Positions 1 through 9,123 of a stretch of 64,000 bases of DNA are shown here, piece by piece. The notes under the pieces were generated by a model, which made no database searches, was not told the DNA's origin, and saw only the letters and a program-made list of their open reading frames with translations. This DNA comes from Dyella sedimenti. Its GTDB lineage: Bacteria; Pseudomonadota; Gammaproteobacteria; Xanthomonadales; Rhodanobacteraceae. Location of the stretch: contig NZ_JAKWJO010000005.1 in NCBI RefSeq assembly GCF_022760995.1, positions 124,001 to 188,000 on the forward strand. The letters run 5' to 3'. The position numbers and the translations under genes are program-made. How positions within the stretch are numbered: position 1 is the first letter of the stretch; each line of letters begins with the position of its first letter.

Positions 1-1
1 C

Positions 2-193
2 TGGCGCAGCGAGCAGGAAGTAGAGCTGCTGGCCCGCCATGCGCCGCTGGCCATGGACGCGGTGACGATGGCGCGCTTCCTGGCCCATTTCGAGCGGTTG
101 AGCCGGCATGCGCTGGCCACCCTGCCCGAGCTGGCCGACACCGTGGTCGAGTACGACGACGATCGCCACGTCGTCGCGCTCAACCATAGCTGA
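2..193 (+). CDS. Probable D-glycerate 3-kinase-like P-loop kinase, C-terminal fragment
   Basis: Only the last 63 codons are inside the window; the reading frame is open from base 2 to a TGA at 191-193. The tail contains a run of helical residues around FLAHFERLSRHAL and ends in a short acidic beta segment (TVVEYDDDRHVVAL). This resembles the C terminus of YggC/GlxK-type glycerate kinases, where such a helix closes the P-loop fold. The Walker A motif would lie upstream, outside the window, so the assignment rests on the tail alone. The next gene starts convergently 3 bases later. Confidence 0.5.
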   Translation, partial: WRSEQEVELLARHAPLAMDAVTMARFLAHFERLSRHALATLPELADTVVEYDDDRHVVALNHS

Positions 194-196
194 GGA

Positions 197-541
197 TCAG
201 GCCAGCGGCTCCACCTGCACCGCCGTGCCATAGGCCAGCACTTCGGTCACGCCCTCGGCCACGTCGTTGGCGTCGTAGCGCATCGCCACCACGGCGTTGG
301 CGCCGCGCTCGGCCGCATGACGCAGCATCAGCTCGAAGGCTTCCTCGCGGGCGTTCTCGCACAACTCGGTGTAGATCGAGATATTGCCGCCCACCAGCGT
401 CTGCAGCGCCGCGCCGAGATTGCCGATGACGCTGCGCGAACGCACGGTGATGCCGCGCACGATGCCCATCGGGCGGACGATGCGGTAGCCCGGCAGTTCA
501 TTGCCGGTGCTGACCATATGAAGCGAAACCTGGGCGGACAT
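197..541 (-). CDS. YbjQ/UPF0145 family heavy-metal-binding-like protein
   Basis: A 114-residue protein of the YbjQ (DUF74) family, whose members form a small oligomeric fold of unproven function. The family pattern is visible: a [17 protein letters not shown] start, a [20 protein letters not shown] middle, and the [11 protein letters not shown] signature near residue 85, followed by GTAV near the C terminus. An upstream ATG at 580 is in frame, but GGAGG sits 7 bases before the ATG at 541, which decides the start and gives the family's usual length. It is convergent with the preceding partial gene. Confidence 0.82.
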   Translation of the reverse strand: MSAQVSLHMVSTGNELPGYRIVRPMGIVRGITVRSRSVIGNLGAALQTLVGGNISIYTELCENAREEAFELMLRHAAERGANAVVAMRYDANDVAEGVTEVLAYGTAVQVEPLA

Positions 542-626
542 GGGTGTTCCTCCGGAAATAGCCACGTGCTGGATCGTCATCCCGGCGCCGCCCGGGAGCC
601 AGTGCCTTTGTACACGGCCGTGCCGT

Positions 627-1466
627 TCACGCCATGCCGCGGATCAGCGCCGCATAGCCCGCCCGCGCATCGGGCCATCGCGGTACGAAGCCGCTGGCCC
701 GCAGCCGCGCATTGCCCAGGCGCTTGCTGCCCACGCCCGGCGGCGGCGCGCCCTCGCCCGGTGGCGGCACGCCAAGCAGGCCGGCGAGGCAGTCGTACAA
801 CTCATGCAGCGGCAGCGGTGTGTCATCCACCCCCAGGTACAACGATGCCGGCGCTTCCAGCGACAGCAGATGCGCGATGGCCGCGGCGGCGTCATCGACA
901 TGGATGCGGTTGGCCCAGTGCGGCACGGCGCGCGGTGCCCGGGCAGCGCCTGCGCGCAGGCGATCGAGCAGTTGGAGACGCCCGGGCCCGTACAGGCCCG
1001 CCAGGCGCAACACGGTCGAGGGCAGCGGCTGCGCCGCCAGCCAACGCTCGGCCTCCCACAGCACCTTGCCATTGAAACCGGGAGGATCGGGCGGCGTGTC
1101 CTCGTCCACCCAGGCACCGCCGTGTTCGCCGTAGACCGCGCTGGAAGAAACGAACAGCACGCGCCGCAGCGACTCGTGGTCGAGCGCTCGCAACAGGTGG
1201 CGCAGCCCGTCAAGGAACACCGCGCGGTAGGCCGCCTCGTCGCGTCCGGCCGGTGCCGGCAGGTAGACCAGTTGCGCTGCATCGGCGGGCAGGCCGCGCA
1301 GGCTTTCCGGCACGGCGAGGTCGCCACTGATCCAGCGGATGCCGTCGCCGCCATCGCCGGGCGGATGCCGGCGCAGTGCCCACACCTCGTCGCCGCGCGC
1401 CAGCAGGCGCTGCGCCACGCGCCGGCCAAGGTCGCCGCAGCCGGCGAGCAGCACGCGCCGGCTCAT
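627..1466 (-). CDS. NAD(P)-dependent epimerase/SDR (YeeZ-like)
   Basis: A 279-residue extended short-chain dehydrogenase/reductase. The N terminus has the Rossmann nucleotide-binding loop GCGDLG (residues 8-13) after a VLLA strand. A later [11 protein letters not shown] segment carries the Ser and Tyr seen in the SDR active site, although the usual YxxxK lysine is not obvious because the downstream residues read [11 protein letters not shown]. This pattern is common in YeeZ-type epimerase-like proteins of unknown substrate. The ATG at 1466 is preferred over an in-frame GTG at 1475. It is divergent from aroK with only 31 bases between start codons, so both promoters must be compact or overlapping. 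Confidence 0.78.
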   Translation of the reverse strand: MSRRVLLAGCGDLGRRVAQRLLARGDEVWALRRHPPGDGGDGIRWISGDLAVPESLRGLPADAAQLVYLPAPAGRDEAAYRAVFLDGLRHLLRALDHESLRRVLFVSSSAVYGEHGGAWVDEDTPPDPPGFNGKVLWEAERWLAAQPLPSTVLRLAGLYGPGRLQLLDRLRAGAARAPRAVPHWANRIHVDDAAAAIAHLLSLEAPASLYLGVDDTPLPLHELYDCLAGLLGVPPPGEGAPPPGVGSKRLGNARLRASGFVPRWPDARAGYAALIRGMA

Positions 1467-1497
1467 GCCCGGCACCGCCGTTTGCTAGCATTCACCC

Positions 1498-2037
1498 ATG
1501 AATCCATCGTGCAACCTGTTCATCGTCGGTCCCACCGGCGCCGGCAAGACGTCCATCGGACGCCGGCTGGCCGAGCATTATGGGCTGGACTTCGTCGATC
1601 TGGACCAGGAGATCGAACGGGTGTGCGGCGTGCCGGTGGGCACGGTGTTCGAGGTCGAGGGCGAAGCCGGCTTCCGCCAGCGCGAAAGCCAGTTGCTGGA
1701 GGCATGCAGCCGGCGCCAGGGTGTGGTGATGGCCACCGGCGCCGGCGCGGTGCTCGACCCGGCCAACCGCCGCATCCTGGGCGAACGCGGCTATGTGCTA
1801 TGGCTGCAGGCCACGGTGGAACAGCAGCTCGAACGCCTGGCCAGCGATCGCCAGCGCCCGCTGCTGGCCGGCGGCGACCGCCGCGGGCGCCTGGAAGCCA
1901 TGGCGCAGGCGCGTACGCCGCTGTACCAGGAGATCGCCGACCTGGCGGTTCCCGGCATCCACGAACACGTCCACGCTGCCAGCGCGCGCAGCATTTCCCT
2001 GATCGACCAGCATTGGCAGCGCCAGCACGCCGCATGA
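1498..2037 (+). CDS. aroK: Shikimate kinase
   Basis: This 179-residue enzyme phosphorylates shikimate with ATP, the fifth step of chorismate synthesis, in the cytoplasm. The P-loop GPTGAGKT is at residues 11-18. The shikimate-contacting Asp of DLD (34-36) and Arg of GFR (58-60) are present, as is the lid segment SDRQRP (116-121). The substrate-binding glycine cluster reads TGAGA (80-84) rather than the usual TGGGA, so the middle glycine is replaced by alanine. The TGA stop overlaps the aroB ATG (ATGA), so the two genes are translationally coupled, a standard proteobacterial aroKB arrangement. Confidence 0.95.
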   Translation: MNPSCNLFIVGPTGAGKTSIGRRLAEHYGLDFVDLDQEIERVCGVPVGTVFEVEGEAGFRQRESQLLEACSRRQGVVMATGAGAVLDPANRRILGERGYVLWLQATVEQQLERLASDRQRPLLAGGDRRGRLEAMAQARTPLYQEIADLAVPGIHEHVHAASARSISLIDQHWQRQHAA

Positions 2038-3134
2038 CGACCCCGACCTTCCCCGCCCGCACCATCGACGTCGCCCTGGGCCAGCGCAGCTACCCGGTAT
2101 GGATCGGCCCGGGCCTGCTCGCCGACACCGCGCGCTGGCGCGCCGCGCTGCGCGGCCGCCATGCACTGGTCATCAGCAACACCACGGTGGCGCCACTGTA
2201 CCTGGATCGCGTGGCCGAGGGGCTGGCGGGCCTGCGCTGGTCCTCGTTCCTGCTCGAGGACGGCGAGGCGCACAAGACCTTCGCCAATGTCGGCCGTGCG
2301 CTGGATGCGCTGGCCCAACTGGGCGCCACGCGCGATGCCTGCGTGGTGGCGCTGGGCGGTGGCGTGGTCGGCGACCTGGCCGGCTTCAGCGCGGCCTGCT
2401 GGATGCGCGGCATCGACTTCATCCAGATGCCTACCACCCTGCTGTCGATGGTCGATTCCTCGGTGGGCGGCAAGACCGGCGTAAACCTGCCAGCGGGCAA
2501 GAACCTGGTTGGCGCCTTCCACCAGCCGCGTGCGGTGGTGGCCGATACCGACACGCTGGCCAGCCTGCCCGAGCGCGAATACCGTGCCGGCCTGGCCGAG
2601 GTGGTGAAGGGCGCGGCGATCGGCGACGCCACCTTCTTCGATTGGCTGGAACAGCATGCCGATGCCCTGAAGGCGCGCGAGACCGGGCCGCTGACCGAGG
2701 CCATCGCGCGCAAGGTGGCGTACAAGGCCGGCGTGGTGGTGCGCGACGAGACCGAACAGGGCGAGCGCGCCCTGCTCAACCTCGGCCACACCTTCGGTCA
2801 CGCGCTGGAGACGGCCGGCCAGTATCGCGTGCTGCTGCACGGCGAGGGCGTGGCCATCGGCATGCTGCTGGCCGCGCAATTGTCGGAACGGCTGGGCATG
2901 AGCGAAGCGGCCGACACCGCGCGCCTGCAACGCCTGCTCGCCGCGCTGGGCCTGCCCACCGCGATTCCCGCCGGCATGGCGCCGGAGCCGTTGCTGGCGC
3001 TGATGCGCCTGGACAAGAAGAACCTCGCCGGCGCGCTGCGGCTGATCCTGTGGCGCGGCATCGGGCGCGCGGAGATCGTCGGCGGCGTGGGCGAGGCGGA
3101 TGTGATGGCGGTGCTGGAAGCCGCCACCCGCTAG
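2034..3134 (+). CDS. aroB: 3-dehydroquinate synthase
   Basis: A 366-residue NAD- and metal-dependent enzyme converting DAHP to 3-dehydroquinate, the second step of the shikimate pathway. The NAD-binding glycine stretch [11 protein letters not shown] is at 108-118 and the conserved [13 protein letters not shown] at 139-151. The metal ligands expected for the family are visible as Glu189 (AEVVK), His252 (NLGHTFGHA) and His269 (LLHGEG). The start is the ATG overlapping the aroK stop. A longer upstream reading frame exists only because the GC-rich DNA is open there. A REP hairpin pair follows 12 bases after the stop. Confidence 0.97.
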   Translation: MTTPTFPARTIDVALGQRSYPVWIGPGLLADTARWRAALRGRHALVISNTTVAPLYLDRVAEGLAGLRWSSFLLEDGEAHKTFANVGRALDALAQLGATRDACVVALGGGVVGDLAGFSAACWMRGIDFIQMPTTLLSMVDSSVGGKTGVNLPAGKNLVGAFHQPRAVVADTDTLASLPEREYRAGLAEVVKGAAIGDATFFDWLEQHADALKARETGPLTEAIARKVAYKAGVVVRDETEQGERALLNLGHTFGHALETAGQYRVLLHGEGVAIGMLLAAQLSERLGMSEAADTARLQRLLAALGLPTAIPAGMAPEPLLALMRLDKKNLAGALRLILWRGIGRAEIVGGVGEADVMAVLEAATR

Positions 3135-3146
3135 CCGGCATCCTCC

Positions 3147-3204
3147 TGTGGGAGCGCACCCTGTGCGCGACAGCGCGAAGTCGCGCACAGGGTGCGCTCC
3201 CACA
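3147..3204. repeat. GTAG-type REP hairpin pair (inverted), copy 1
   Basis: Two 25-base units in head-to-head orientation (3147-3171 and 3180-3204) separated by 8 bases. They are perfect reverse complements, so the transcript could fold into a long stem. Each unit also has an internal stem GCGCAC/GTGCGC around CCT and starts TGTGGGAGC or TGTAGGAGC in other copies. The same unit recurs at five other places in this window. It lies between aroB and the WGR-domain gene. Confidence 0.9.
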
Positions 3205-3308
3205 GGCATTCCGCCGCCGCGTGGCGCATCGTCACACTCGCCCCTTCGGGCGAAGCCTTCTAGAATGCGGCTTCTGCGGTCCCTTGCCCGCTCTTCGAAC
3301 CGGAATCC

Positions 3309-3569
3309 ATGCGCCTTTACCTGCAAGCCATGCCCGCCACCGCCGAGGCGCCGCGCTACGTCCAGATCGCGCTGGAGCAGGACCTGCTGGGCGGCTGGAC
3401 GCTGTATCGCGAGTCCGGCGTGCAGGGCGGCAAGGCCACGCTCAAGCGCGAGCAGTTCCTGGAGCGCGACGACGCCATGGCCGCGTTCGAGAAGGCGCGC
3501 GACGCCCAGCTCAAGCGCGGCTTCCGCGTGATGTTCAGCCAGGGCCTGGATGGCCCGTACGGATCCTGA
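3309..3569 (+). CDS. Small WGR-domain protein
   Basis: An 86-residue protein made up almost entirely of one WGR domain. The defining motif appears as [17 protein letters not shown] (about 28-44), and the spacing to the C-terminal helix that ends in [11 protein letters not shown] fits the family. WGR domains occur in PARP-type and MolR-type proteins and are thought to bind nucleic acid or nucleotides; stand-alone versions have no proven role. The stop is one base before the hemE ATG, so the two genes are almost certainly co-transcribed and coupled. Confidence 0.72.
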   Translation: MRLYLQAMPATAEAPRYVQIALEQDLLGGWTLYRESGVQGGKATLKREQFLERDDAMAAFEKARDAQLKRGFRVMFSQGLDGPYGS

Positions 3570-3570
3570 G

Positions 3571-4644
3571 ATGACCCCAGCCCTGAAGAACGACCGCTTC
3601 CTGCGCGCGCTGCGCCGGGAGGCCACCGACACCACGCCCGTGTGGGTGATGCGCCAGGCCGGCCGCTACCTGCCCGAATACCGCGCCACCCGCGCGCGCG
3701 CCGGCAGCTTCATGGCGCTGGCGCAGAGCCCGGAACTGGCCTGCGAGGTGACCCTGCAGCCGCTGGAACGCTTCGGGCTGGATGCGGCCATCCTGTTCTC
3801 CGACATCCTCACCGTGCCCGACGCGATGGGCCTGGGCCTGAGCTTCGCCCAGGGCGAAGGCCCGCAGTTCGCCCGGCCGGTGCGCACCCGGGCCGACATC
3901 GAGCGGCTTGGCGTGCCCGACATGGAAGGCGAGCTGCGCTACGTGATGGATGCGGTGCGCCTGATCCGCCGCGAACTCGCCGGCCGCGTGCCGCTGATCG
4001 GCTTCTCCGGCAGCCCGTGGACGCTGGCCTGCTACATGGTGGAAGGCCAGGGCTCGCGCGACTTCGCCCGCCTCAAGGCGATGTGCTGGAACGCGCCGGC
4101 CCTCGCCCATCGCCTGCTGGACACCCTCGCCCACGCCGTGGCGGCCTACCTGGCCGCCCAGGCCGCCGCCGGCGCCCAGGCGCTGATGGTGTTCGACACC
4201 TGGGGCGGCCTGCTCGGCCCTGCGCCCTTCCGCGAGTTCTCGCTGCGCACCATGGCCCAGGTGGTCGAGATGTTGAAAGCCGATCCGGCCAGCCGCGAGC
4301 TACCGGTCATCCTGTTCTCCAAGGGCGCCGGCCAGCACCTGTCCGCCCTGGCCGACACCGGCTGCGCCGCCCTGGGCGTGGACTGGACCCTGGACCTGGC
4401 CGACGCCCGCGCCGCCGTCGGCGGCCGCGTCGCCCTGCAAGGCAACCTCGACCCCGCCGTGCTGCTGGCCGGCCCCGAGGTGATCCGCCGCGAAGTCCGC
4501 CGCGTGCTGGACAGCCACGGCAACCATCCCGGTCACGTGTTCAACCTGGGGCATGGCATTACTCCCGAGGTGGACCCGGAACATGTGAAGGTGTTGGTGG
4601 ATGAAGTCCACGCGTATGGGAAGGCGATGCGCAACGGCGCGTAA
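3571..4644 (+). CDS. hemE: Uroporphyrinogen decarboxylase
   Basis: A 357-residue cytoplasmic enzyme removing four carboxyl groups from uroporphyrinogen III to give coproporphyrinogen III in heme synthesis. The N-terminal signature [14 protein letters not shown] is at 25-38, the [13 protein letters not shown] segment follows at about 79-91, and the second signature [16 protein letters not shown] is present near 150. The C terminus contains [16 protein letters not shown]. The start ATG at 3571 was chosen over an in-frame codon at 3550 because it lies directly after the preceding stop and gives the family length. Confidence 0.97.
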   Translation: MTPALKNDRFLRALRREATDTTPVWVMRQAGRYLPEYRATRARAGSFMALAQSPELACEVTLQPLERFGLDAAILFSDILTVPDAMGLGLSFAQGEGPQFARPVRTRADIERLGVPDMEGELRYVMDAVRLIRRELAGRVPLIGFSGSPWTLACYMVEGQGSRDFARLKAMCWNAPALAHRLLDTLAHAVAAYLAAQAAAGAQALMVFDTWGGLLGPAPFREFSLRTMAQVVEMLKADPASRELPVILFSKGAGQHLSALADTGCAALGVDWTLDLADARAAVGGRVALQGNLDPAVLLAGPEVIRREVRRVLDSHGNHPGHVFNLGHGITPEVDPEHVKVLVDEVHAYGKAMRNGA

Positions 4645-4657
4645 CGTGCTGCTCTTG

Positions 4658-4691
4658 GCTCGTCATGCCGGCGTGGGCCGGGATGACGAGC
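4658..4691. repeat. CGTCAT...ATGACG inverted repeat, copy 1
   Basis: A near-perfect 34-base palindrome with arms GCTCGTCATGCCGGC and GCCGGGATGACGAGC, 13 bases after the hemE stop. A related copy lies at 43937-43964. Elements of this CGTCATTCC type are scattered in many proteobacterial genomes. Here it may serve as a terminator-like hairpin. Confidence 0.75.
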
Positions 4692-4833
4692 GAACAACCG
4701 CATGCCTCGCGCGCGGCGCCAACGAAAGGCCATCCCTGACAATAGCCATCCAAATCAGTTCTACTAGCGCCATGCCCATGGCCCTCCCCGCTTCCATCGC
4801 TGCCGGCCCAGCCTCCTTGCGCGGGCTCACGCC

Positions 4834-6108
4834 ATGAGCCATCCCATGATCCTCATGCCGGCGGTCGCCGCGCCGCTCAATACGCGCATCGCCTTCCTGC
4901 TCGAACTGGCGCGCCGGCTCCACCAGTACGGCACCGCGGCGCCGCGCCTGGAAGGCGCGATCGCCGGGGCGGCACAACGGCTGGGGTTGCAGGCCGACGT
5001 GTGGTCCAGCCCGACGGCGATCATCGTCTCGTTCACCGACCGGGCCCAGGGCGAGGAGGAAGTGGCGCAGGTCACGCAGGTGATGCGGCTGGCGCCGGGC
5101 GACGTGAACCTGGCGCGGCTGTGCGAGGCCGACGCGATCGCCGACAAGGTGATCGCGGGCCACATCGAGCTGCGCGAGGGATTCCGCCTGCTGCGCGAGC
5201 TGGGGCGGCCGGATACGCGCCGGGCGCAGGCGGGCGTGATCGCCAGCTATGGGCTGGCGGCGGCGAGCGTGGTGGCGCTGCTGCTGCACAGCTCGTGGGC
5301 GGACCTGGTCACGGCGGCGCTGATCGGGCTGATCATCGGCAGCATCACCGTGCTCTCGGCCACGCGGCCGCGGCTGGCGGTGGCCAGCGAGGCGATCAGC
5401 GCGCTGGTGGCCACCATCATCGCCATCGTGGTCAGCCAGTTCGTGGTGCCGCTGGCGATCAAGTCGGTAATCCTGGCCGGACTGATCGTGCTGATGCCCG
5501 GCATGGCGCTCACCACCGCCGTGCGCGAGATTTCCAGCCAGCACCTGGTGGCGGGCGTGGCGCGCATGGGCGGCGCCATCGCCACCCTTATCAAGCTCAC
5601 CTTCGGCACGGTGGCGGCCACCCAACTGTGCAACGCCTTCGGCATCGAGGGGCGCGACTACGCGCTGCCGCCGCTGCCCACCTGGACGGACTACCCGGCC
5701 CTGCTGGTGGGCGCATTGGCGTTCGCCGTGTCCTTCCGCGCGGCGCGGCGCGACTGGCTGGTGGTGATGGCGGCGGTGGTGCTCGGCTACCTCGCCACGC
5801 GCTGGGGCGGCGCGCTGGCGGGCAAGATCCCGGCGGCGCCGTTCGGCGTGTTCCTGGGTGGCCTGGTGCTGGGCAGCCTGGCCAACCTGTATGCCCGTTT
5901 CGTGCACCGCCCGGGGGCGATCATCCGCGAGCCGGGGATTATCCTGCTGGTGCCCGGCAGCGTGGGTTTTCGCAGCGTGGCCTATCTACTGGAACGCGAT
6001 ACCACGCTGGGCATGGATACCGGCATGTTGCTGGTCACGCTGTTGATCGCGCTGGTGGCAGGCCTGCTGTTCGGCGACCTGCTGATCGCGCCGCGCCGTT
6101 CGCTCTGA
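4834..6108 (+). CDS. ThrE-type threonine/serine exporter family membrane protein
   Basis: A 424-residue inner-membrane protein with the fused ThrE architecture. The N-terminal soluble half (about 15-125) corresponds to the DUF1212 region, with the family's YGTAAPRLEGAI and LGLQADVWSSPTAIIVSF stretches. About ten hydrophobic segments from residue 130 onward cover the membrane parts, including the MPGMALTTAVREI segment and the C-terminal DUF3815-like half. Family members export threonine and serine in Corynebacterium; substrate here is not shown. The gene stands alone and ends at a symmetric terminator shared with the convergent H-NS gene. Met5 is an alternative start. Confidence 0.82.
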   Translation: MSHPMILMPAVAAPLNTRIAFLLELARRLHQYGTAAPRLEGAIAGAAQRLGLQADVWSSPTAIIVSFTDRAQGEEEVAQVTQVMRLAPGDVNLARLCEADAIADKVIAGHIELREGFRLLRELGRPDTRRAQAGVIASYGLAAASVVALLLHSSWADLVTAALIGLIIGSITVLSATRPRLAVASEAISALVATIIAIVVSQFVVPLAIKSVILAGLIVLMPGMALTTAVREISSQHLVAGVARMGGAIATLIKLTFGTVAATQLCNAFGIEGRDYALPPLPTWTDYPALLVGALAFAVSFRAARRDWLVVMAAVVLGYLATRWGGALAGKIPAAPFGVFLGGLVLGSLANLYARFVHRPGAIIREPGIILLVPGSVGFRSVAYLLERDTTLGMDTGMLLVTLLIALVAGLLFGDLLIAPRRSL

Positions 6109-6123
6109 CACCGATTATCCCCC

Positions 6124-6158
6124 ATGGAAAACGCCGGCCCGGGGCCGGCGTTTTCCAT
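6124..6158. terminator. Bidirectional rho-independent terminator
   Basis: A perfect inverted repeat with arms ATGGAAAACGCCGGC and GCCGGCGTTTTCCAT around a GC loop. A-tract and T-tract flank the stem on both sides, so it can end transcription of both the ThrE-type gene (plus strand) and the H-NS gene (minus strand), which converge here. Confidence 0.88.
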
Positions 6159-6187
6159 GCATCTCGGGAATCAGGGAAAAGAGGCGA

Positions 6188-6514
6188 TCAGATCGCCAGG
6201 TCCTTTTCCTTCTTGCCAGCCTTCAGCGCATCATTGAACCAGCGCGGACGCTTGCCGCGACCGGACCAGGTCTGCTCGGGATCGGCCGGGTTGCGGTATT
6301 TCGGCGCCACCGTGCCACCGCTGCGACGGACCTTGCCACCGCGGCCATGGCCAAAGATGTCCTCGAACGTATAACCCTCGGCCTTGATAAGCGCATGGAT
6401 TTTCTCGCGCAGCTTGGACACCTTTTCCTTGCGCAATTCCTGCTGGCGCAGCTGGGCCTTGCTGATAAGCTCGTTGAGCTGGTTGTGGTTGAGGCTCTTG
6501 ATGTCGACTGCCAT
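6188..6514 (-). CDS. H-NS family nucleoid-associated protein
   Basis: A 108-residue DNA-binding protein. An N-terminal charged coiled-coil helix (about 7-47) would give oligomers. The C-terminal DNA-binding domain is clear from YRNPADPEQTW (73-83) and the AT-hook-like loop TWSGRGKRPRW (82-92). Such proteins silence AT-rich and horizontally acquired genes. The ATG at 6514 is chosen because GGGAG lies 7 bases upstream; an in-frame extension to 6664 is AT-rich leader. It is closer to the short XrvA/BpH3-type proteins than to E. coli H-NS in length. Confidence 0.9.
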   Translation of the reverse strand: MAVDIKSLNHNQLNELISKAQLRQQELRKEKVSKLREKIHALIKAEGYTFEDIFGHGRGGKVRRSGGTVAPKYRNPADPEQTWSGRGKRPRWFNDALKAGKKEKDLAI

Positions 6515-6747
6515 AGGTAACTCCCGGGGTGAGTATTGGCGAATGGGCGGCATTGCGACTTTAGGCAATGCATCAGTTAAGTTTCGCGATTCTCCCTTAT
6601 CAATGCGGATAATGCAAAATATAATGAAATATCCGCCGCTCACCTGGCACCGAATCGTCGCCATGTAGGCATTTTCCTACTAATGGACGGATATTTTTCC
6701 ATTGGAAAAAATCGATTAACCGGCCAGCCAGCGCCCGGCTCGAAAAT
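6515..6747 (-). promoter_or_regulatory. AT-rich leader/promoter region of the H-NS gene
   Basis: This non-coding stretch is markedly more AT-rich than the rest of the window, with A/T runs near 6600-6635 and 6690-6715. It holds two symmetrical elements: GTAGG-CATTTT-CCTAC at 6665-6680 and TTTTTCC-ATT-GGAAAAA at 6694-6710. The base composition is what H-NS-type proteins prefer to bind, so autorepression is likely but inferred. No other gene is seen in it. Confidence 0.55.
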
Positions 6748-6775
6748 GAAAACGGCCGCTCGCGCGGCCGTTTTC
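6748..6775 (-). terminator. Rho-independent terminator of proS
   Basis: A perfect stem GAAAACGGCCGC/GCGGCCGTTTTC around TCGC, 20 bases after the proS stop. Read on the minus strand, the GC stem is followed by a T-run, as expected for intrinsic termination. Confidence 0.85.
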
Positions 6776-6795
6776 CGTGGATTATTACGCCGCGT

Positions 6796-8493
6796 TCAAT
6801 CGAGCAGCGTGAACAGTTCGTCGCGGGTGATGGCGCGGGCTTCCGCCTCATGGCGGGCGCGGTATTCCAGGGTGCCGGCGGCGAGGCCGCGCTCGCTGAC
6901 CACCACGCGGTGCGGGATACCGATCAGTTCCATGTCGGCGAACATGGCGCCAGGGCGCAGGCCGCGGTCGTCCAGCACGGTCTCGATGCCGCGCCGGGAC
7001 AGTTCGGCATACAGCGATTCGGCGGCCTGGGCGACCTCGGGCGAGTGCTTGGGGTTGATTACGCACACCGCCACGCGCCACGGCGCCATCGGCTCGGGCC
7101 AGATGATGCCGGCCTCGTCGTGGCGCTGCTCGATGGCGGCCGCCACGATGCGGCTGATGCCGACGCCATAGCAGCCCATCAGCATCACCTTCGCCTTGCC
7201 GTTCTCGTCGAGCACAGTGGCATCGAGCGCCTCGGCGTACTTGCTGCCGAGCTGGAACACGTGGCCCACCTCGATGCCGCGCGCCAGCTGCAGGGTACCT
7301 TTGCCGTCCGGCGAGGCATCGCCGGCGACCACCTTGCGGATGTCCTCCACGCGGGTGATGCGGGCGTCGCGCTCCCAGTTGGCGCCGGTGTAATGGGTGC
7401 CGTCCTGGTTGCCGCCACAGACGAAGTCGGCCAGCACGGCGGCGTCGCGGTCCACGATGACCGGGATTTCCGCCGGCAGGCCCGCCGGGCCGATGAAACC
7501 GGGGCGGGTGCCGGTGACGGCGAGGATCTCCTCCTCGCCGGCCAGCACGGATTCGCCCGGCAGCTCGGCCAGCTTGCCGGCCTTCACCTCGTTGACCTCG
7601 TGGTCGCCGCGCACGCACAGCGCGACCAGGCCCTTGCCGCCGCGCACCAGGATGGTCTTCACGCACTGCGTGGGCGACACCTGCAGGAAGGCTGCCACGT
7701 CCTCGATGGTCTTCTGGGTGGGCGTGTCCACCCGCTTGAGTTCGGCGGCCGGCGCGGGGCGCGCGGCCGTGGGTGCCAGCGCCTCGGCCTTCTCGATATT
7801 GGCCGCGTAGTCCGAACCGTCGGAGAACACCAGGGCGTCCTCGCCGGAATCGGCCAGCACCTGAAACTCGTGGCTGGCGTTGCCGCCGATGGCGCCGGTG
7901 TCGGCCTGCACGGCGCGGAACGTCAGTCCCAACCGGGTGAAGATGCGCGAATAGGCCTGGTACATCGCGTCATAGGTCTGGGCCAGCGACTCCTGGGTGA
8001 GATGGAAGGAGTAGGCGTCCTTCATCAGGAATTCGCGCGCGCGCATCACGCCGAAGCGCGGGCGGATCTCGTCGCGGAACTTGGTCTGGATCTGGTAGAA
8101 GTTGACCGGCAACTGCTTGTAGCTCTTCAGCTCATTGCGCGCGAAGTCGGTGACCACCTCCTCGGCGGTGGGCGCGTAGCAGAATTCCTGCTCCTTGCGG
8201 TCCTTGATCTTCAGCAGCTGGCCGCCGAACTTTTCCCAGCGGCCGGTTTCTTCCCACAGCTCGCGCGGCTGGATGGTGGGCATCAGGATCTCGACGGCGC
8301 CCGCGCGGTTCATTTCCTCGCGGACCACGGCCTCCACCTTGCGCAGCACGCGCAGGCCCAGCGGCGACCAGGTATACAGGCCGGCGGCGAGCTTGCGGAT
8401 CATGCCGGCGCGCAGCATCAGCCGGTGGCTGGCGATTTCGGCGTCGGCGGGAACTTCCTTGACGGTGGCCAGATGGAATTGGCTGAGGCGCAT
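6796..8493 (-). CDS. proS: Prolyl-tRNA synthetase (bacterial type with editing insert)
   Basis: A 565-residue class II aminoacyl-tRNA synthetase charging tRNA-Pro. Class II motif 2 is seen around [25 protein letters not shown] (about 130-154). A large insert from about 225 to 395 matches the YbaK-like editing domain that removes mischarged alanine, including [26 protein letters not shown]. Motif 3 follows as [14 protein letters not shown] near 440, then the anticodon-binding domain. The start ATG at 8493 gives the standard length. It is monocistronic, with its own terminator. Confidence 0.97.
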   Translation of the reverse strand: MRLSQFHLATVKEVPADAEIASHRLMLRAGMIRKLAAGLYTWSPLGLRVLRKVEAVVREEMNRAGAVEILMPTIQPRELWEETGRWEKFGGQLLKIKDRKEQEFCYAPTAEEVVTDFARNELKSYKQLPVNFYQIQTKFRDEIRPRFGVMRAREFLMKDAYSFHLTQESLAQTYDAMYQAYSRIFTRLGLTFRAVQADTGAIGGNASHEFQVLADSGEDALVFSDGSDYAANIEKAEALAPTAARPAPAAELKRVDTPTQKTIEDVAAFLQVSPTQCVKTILVRGGKGLVALCVRGDHEVNEVKAGKLAELPGESVLAGEEEILAVTGTRPGFIGPAGLPAEIPVIVDRDAAVLADFVCGGNQDGTHYTGANWERDARITRVEDIRKVVAGDASPDGKGTLQLARGIEVGHVFQLGSKYAEALDATVLDENGKAKVMLMGCYGVGISRIVAAAIEQRHDEAGIIWPEPMAPWRVAVCVINPKHSPEVAQAAESLYAELSRRGIETVLDDRGLRPGAMFADMELIGIPHRVVVSERGLAAGTLEYRARHEAEARAITRDELFTLLD

Positions 8494-8583
8494 GCGGTCG
8501 GGTCCGGCGGGTGAAAGAGGCCGATTATAGCGATCCGCGGCGCCCGCCCGCAGATGCCGCGGGCGGTGGCAGGACGGGCCGGC

Positions 8584-9015
8584 TCAGTTGCCGGCGCAGA
8601 ACTGCTGGTACTGGGCCTGGGCGCTGGTCTGCTGCTGCTGGCGCTGGTTGGCGTCCATCACCTTCTGCTGGCCGTCCTGCTCCATCACCACCGGGCCACT
8701 GCCCTTGAGCACGTCCAGGTTGTTCTTGAGCGTGCTGCACAGCTTGGCGCGGTTCTCCGGGGTATCGGCCACCGGCGCCGCGGGCTGCGACGGCTTGGGC
8801 GCCGCGGCGGCGCCCTCGGTATTAGCGGTGGACGTGGCGGGAGCCGCCAGCGGCTCGACCGTGCCGGTGGTGGTCACCTTGTTGTACTTGGTGCCCTGCG
8901 GCGGCGGCGTGTCGGCGTAGTGCACGGTACCGTTCGCATCGGTCCACTTGTAGGCCTGCGCGGCGACCAGGGGCGCGGCGAGCAGCAGCGTGGTAGCGAT
9001 CAGCAGGCGGCGCAT
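8584..9015 (-). CDS. Secreted DUF4124 domain protein
   Basis: A 143-residue protein with a cleavable signal peptide (MRRLLIATTLLLAAPLVAAQA). The DUF4124 domain follows directly, recognised by YKWTDANGTVHYADTPPPQG (about 22-41), a short beta-rich module common in periplasmic proteins of xanthomonads and pseudomonads. The remainder is Ala/Pro-rich linker and a Gln-rich C-terminal helix. ATG at 9015 is chosen because GGAG lies 8 bases upstream and the signal peptide begins there. The function is unknown. It is divergent from pssA. Confidence 0.8.
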   Translation of the reverse strand: MRRLLIATTLLLAAPLVAAQAYKWTDANGTVHYADTPPPQGTKYNKVTTTGTVEPLAAPATSTANTEGAAAAPKPSQPAAPVADTPENRAKLCSTLKNNLDVLKGSGPVVMEQDGQQKVMDANQRQQQQTSAQAQYQQFCAGN

Positions 9016-9123
9016 GGGTGTTCTCCAGGACGTGGGACAGGGTCCGCATTTGTTAACACCCCCCACGGCCGGACTCAAGCAGGGGATGGTTTACACTGCG
9101 CGCATTACGTCACGGATTGCTTC

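Noticed and set aside
540..2033. A very long open frame leading into aroB that could be read as a fused N-terminal domain
   Set aside because: It runs over aroK and the SDR gene on other frames, has low-complexity Arg/Ala/Pro composition, and aroB has its own ATG overlapping the aroK stop.
3147..3204. REP pairs considered as CRISPR repeats or att sites
   Set aside because: Units are inverted, not directly repeated, and spacers are not of uniform length; there are no cas genes or integrases nearby.
1791..3635. A 614-codon open frame on the minus strand over aroB
   Set aside because: Antisense shadow of aroB in GC-rich DNA: composition is His/Arg/Gln-rich with no recognisable domain.
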